A stretch of 7,640 bases of DNA. Origin: Syntrophomonadaceae bacterium. GTDB taxonomy: Bacteria; Bacillota; Dethiobacteria; DTU022. The notes beneath the pieces were generated by a model. It saw only the letters and a program-made list of their open reading frames with translations. It made no database searches and had not been told where the DNA came from. How positions within the stretch are numbered: position 1 is the first letter of the stretch; every line of letters begins with the position of its first letter. The stretch is taken from NCBI GenBank assembly GCA_003564055.1, contig PWSG01000205.1:1-7640 (forward strand), written 5' to 3'. The translations under genes and the position numbers were made by a program. Of the stretch, positions 6,283-7,640 are shown one piece after another.

Positions 6283-6382
6283 AGTAGTAACTACTCAGCC
6301 TATTGTCTTTGTTGAATGATAAGCGGCACCATGGGGACGGTTCCACCGTCCCTGTGGCTTAGCAGGCTATGCCTGAGTAGTT
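6283..6382. repeat. Nested palindromic element with GGGACGG/CCGTCCC core (REP- or MITE-like)
   Basis: The outer arms AACTACTCAG (6289-6298) and CTGAGTAGTT (6373-6382) are a perfect 10-bp inverted repeat. Between them is a stem-loop: TAAGC (6320-6324) with GCTTA (6357-6361), CAC (6327-6329) with GTG (6354-6356), and a perfect GGGACGG (6334-6340)/CCGTCCC (6346-6352) core with loop TTCCA. The left arm also contains a local palindrome AGTAGT-A-ACTACT (6283-6295). The GGGGACGGTTCC wording resembles a dispersed repeat family in Clostridia genomes, recognised from memory. It carries no coding capacity, so if mobile it would need a transposase in trans. Confidence 0.55.
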
Positions 6383-6418
6383 GCAAGCAGTAAAGAAAAG
6401 ACTTCCGGAAAGAGTTTT

Positions 6419-7537
6419 TCAGGACTCCCTGCGCTTACCCATAAGGTATGCGGCCAGGGCAGCTGTAACCGGTACTGCCGCGATTAAACCTATACTGCCC
6501 GCAACTCCACGCACAAATTCGGTGGCAATCAGGTCCATGTTTACTACCTTAAGCCAGGCAATTTCGTAACCCATGACAAGCAGCAGCATCGGGATTGCTG
6601 CGCCGACATAAGCCAGGATCAGTGTATTAGCCATCGTCCCCATTACATCGCGGCCGACATTTAAAGAACCCCTAAACAGTGCCCTGCTGTCTATGTCAGG
6701 TGAGGCCTGCCTTATTTCTGCCGCCGCCGATGAAACCGACATGCCGATATCAATAATAGCGCCCAGAGAACCAATTATTATTCCGGCAAATAGTAAACCT
6801 CTAAAATCTATCTCCTGATCCAGGAAATAAAGCATCTGGGCTTCATGGGTCCCAAACCCGGTTAACTGGGCCAGGCTGCCCGCCCAAAAAGCCATAACCC
6901 CGGCGATAATTACTCCAATGACTGTACCTAAGATGGCAACCAGCGATTTAATATTCAGCCCTCCGATTACAAGGAGGGTAAATGATATTGCCAGACCGGC
7001 TGTTCCTATAGCCAGCAGGATTGGATTATATCCTAAAAGTAAAAGGGGTAATAGACCCTGGAATATAATTAAAATAGTAACCCCAAGGGTAATAATTGTT
7101 TTGATTCCTTTCATGCGCCCGACTACGATCAAGCCAATGATGAAAACTCCAACCAGGTAATATATACCACGGTCCCGGGCCATGTCCTGTACATAAGCCT
7201 GTTCAAAGGAACCCTCTTCCCCAAGCGTAACTACGATAACTTCCTGACCCTCTTCCAACAGAAAGTCATAAACAGGATCGCCTTCAAAGAAAGTATTAAC
7301 TATAGTAATTTCTTCGCCGCTGTAATCTCCGCTGGTCAGGCGGACCAGAAGCTTCTGCTCTATAATCGTATAATAATCATGTTCTTCTTCTTTGGTTTCA
7401 TCGACTTTCAAAACCCTGCCCCGATAAAAATGTTCATCTTCATGCACTTCCTCAAATGGCTCTTCCTCGAACTGTGCTCCAACGGGAAGAGTGAAGACCA
7501 TAATGATAATAAGACTTATTAAAAACTGCTTAAACAT
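6419..7537 (-). CDS. YibE/F family membrane protein
   Basis: This 372-residue protein starts at ATG 7537 after an AGGGGG site 7 bases upstream. Residues 1-21 form a signal peptide with probable cleavage after PVGA. An acidic extracytoplasmic domain follows (about 22-122) whose pattern YRGRVLKVDE...LLVRLTSGDYSGEEITI...EGQEVIV suggests a small beta-barrel; this is also seen in other YibE/F members. The membrane part has hydrophobic segments at about 125-140, 147-168, 172-192, 197-220, 247-266, 302-322 and 342-366. The family's conserved stretches are FAGIIIGSLGAIIDIGMSVS (250-269) and GRDVMGTMANTLILAYVGAA (295-314), with D263, R296 and D297 as polar membrane residues. The length agrees with firmicute members. 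The function of the family is not established, though transport has been suggested from its topology. It lies 27 bases downstream of the CAP-like gene on the same strand and no clear promoter was found in that gap, so co-transcription is likely. Confidence 0.9.
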   Translation of the reverse strand: MFKQFLISLIIIMVFTLPVGAQFEEEPFEEVHEDEHFYRGRVLKVDETKEEEHDYYTIIEQKLLVRLTSGDYSGEEITIVNTFFEGDPVYDFLLEEGQEVIVVTLGEEGSFEQAYVQDMARDRGIYYLVGVFIIGLIVVGRMKGIKTIITLGVTILIIFQGLLPLLLLGYNPILLAIGTAGLAISFTLLVIGGLNIKSLVAILGTVIGVIIAGVMAFWAGSLAQLTGFGTHEAQMLYFLDQEIDFRGLLFAGIIIGSLGAIIDIGMSVSSAAAEIRQASPDIDSRALFRGSLNVGRDVMGTMANTLILAYVGAAIPMLLLVMGYEIAWLKVVNMDLIATEFVRGVAGSIGLIAAVPVTAALAAYLMGKRRES

Positions 7538-7564
7538 GCATAATCCCCCTGACTAAAATACTTA

Positions 7565-7640
7565 TCAACGCCCAACAAAAAGCTGTGTGTAGTAGTGGCT
7601 GCCATCACTCTTAACCTGGATACCGATACCTGCATGACTA
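7565..7640 (-). CDS. C-terminal end of a probable CAP/SCP domain protein (partial)
   Basis: One minus-strand frame is open from the right edge for 24 codons, then stops with TGA at 7565-7567. It reads SHAGIGIQVKSDGSHYY followed by TQLFVGR. This fits the last two strands of bacterial CAP (cysteine-rich secretory/SCP, YkwD-like) domains, which commonly end in VGIGV....G..YWTQ.F. CAP proteins of Bacillota are usually secreted or spore-associated. With only the tail visible, the family call rests on this short match. The other two minus-strand frames contain early stops. The gap to the YibE/F start is 27 bases. Confidence 0.55.
   Translation of the reverse strand, partial: SHAGIGIQVKSDGSHYYTQLFVGR

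Larger units (their letters stand above)
6092..6418. other. Intergenic stretch of about 327 bases between convergent genes
   Basis: The TraB-like and YibE/F genes point at each other across this stretch. It holds a weak long-loop hairpin right after the TraB stop (CACTG 6094-6098 with CAGTG 6119-6123), a perfect stem-loop at 6233-6253 and the nested palindromic element at 6283-6382. No gene with a convincing ribosome binding site was seen in it. Confidence 0.6.

Overview
The window reads as a chromosomal segment of a Gram-positive, Clostridia-like Bacillota. Three things suggest this: purine-rich GGAGG-type ribosome binding sites before nearly every gene, frequent TTG and GTG starts, and gene families (MepA-type MATE pump, iron-sulfur RlmD/RlmCD-type rRNA methyltransferase, GlsB/YeaQ, TraB, YibE/F, CAP domain) that often occur together in that group. 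The lineage is an inference; no rRNA or taxonomic marker is present. Genes on both strands are short independent transcription units, and no phage, integrase, CRISPR or toxin-antitoxin genes were found.

Left part (1-2633). A lipoprotein gene runs off the left edge on the minus strand (1-674). It encodes a lipobox signal peptide followed by two copies of an acidic, Trp-containing domain. It diverges from a MATE-family efflux pump gene (872-2260, plus). The 197-bp divergent intergenic region holds a recognisable promoter in each direction and an array of CTTTTATA half-sites in alternating orientation, including a perfect 13-bp inverted repeat, overlapping both promoters. This is the best regulatory candidate in the window. 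The pump gene converges with a small three-helix DUF4190-like membrane protein gene (2286-2633, minus).

Middle (2634-4783). A 455-bp stretch without a recognised gene carries one possible 18-codon minus-strand ORF with a good ribosome binding site. Next come a GlsB/YeaQ-type small membrane protein gene (best start GTG at 3089) and an rRNA uracil-C5 methyltransferase gene (3413-4783) with intact iron-sulfur cysteines, nucleophile and base, but with Asn in place of the usual Asp of the DPPR motif.

Right part (4784-7640). A palindromic GGGGTCAG repeat-like sequence precedes a TraB/PrgY-family membrane protein gene (4916-6091). A 327-bp intergenic region follows, containing a perfect 8-bp stem-loop and a roughly 100-bp nested palindromic element with a GGGACGG/CCGTCCC core, resembling dispersed repeats of Clostridia. 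A YibE/F family membrane protein gene (6419-7537, minus) follows. Immediately upstream of it on the same strand is the last part of a gene (7565-7640) whose C-terminus resembles a CAP/SCP domain, suggesting a CAP-YibE/F transcription unit.

The genes do not form one pathway. The common theme is cell envelope (lipoprotein, pump, four membrane proteins, a probable secreted CAP protein) plus one ribosome-modification enzyme. No complete undescribed system is evident. The most novel-looking items are the divergent operator array, the duplicated-domain lipoprotein, the Asn-variant methyltransferase and the nested repeat element.
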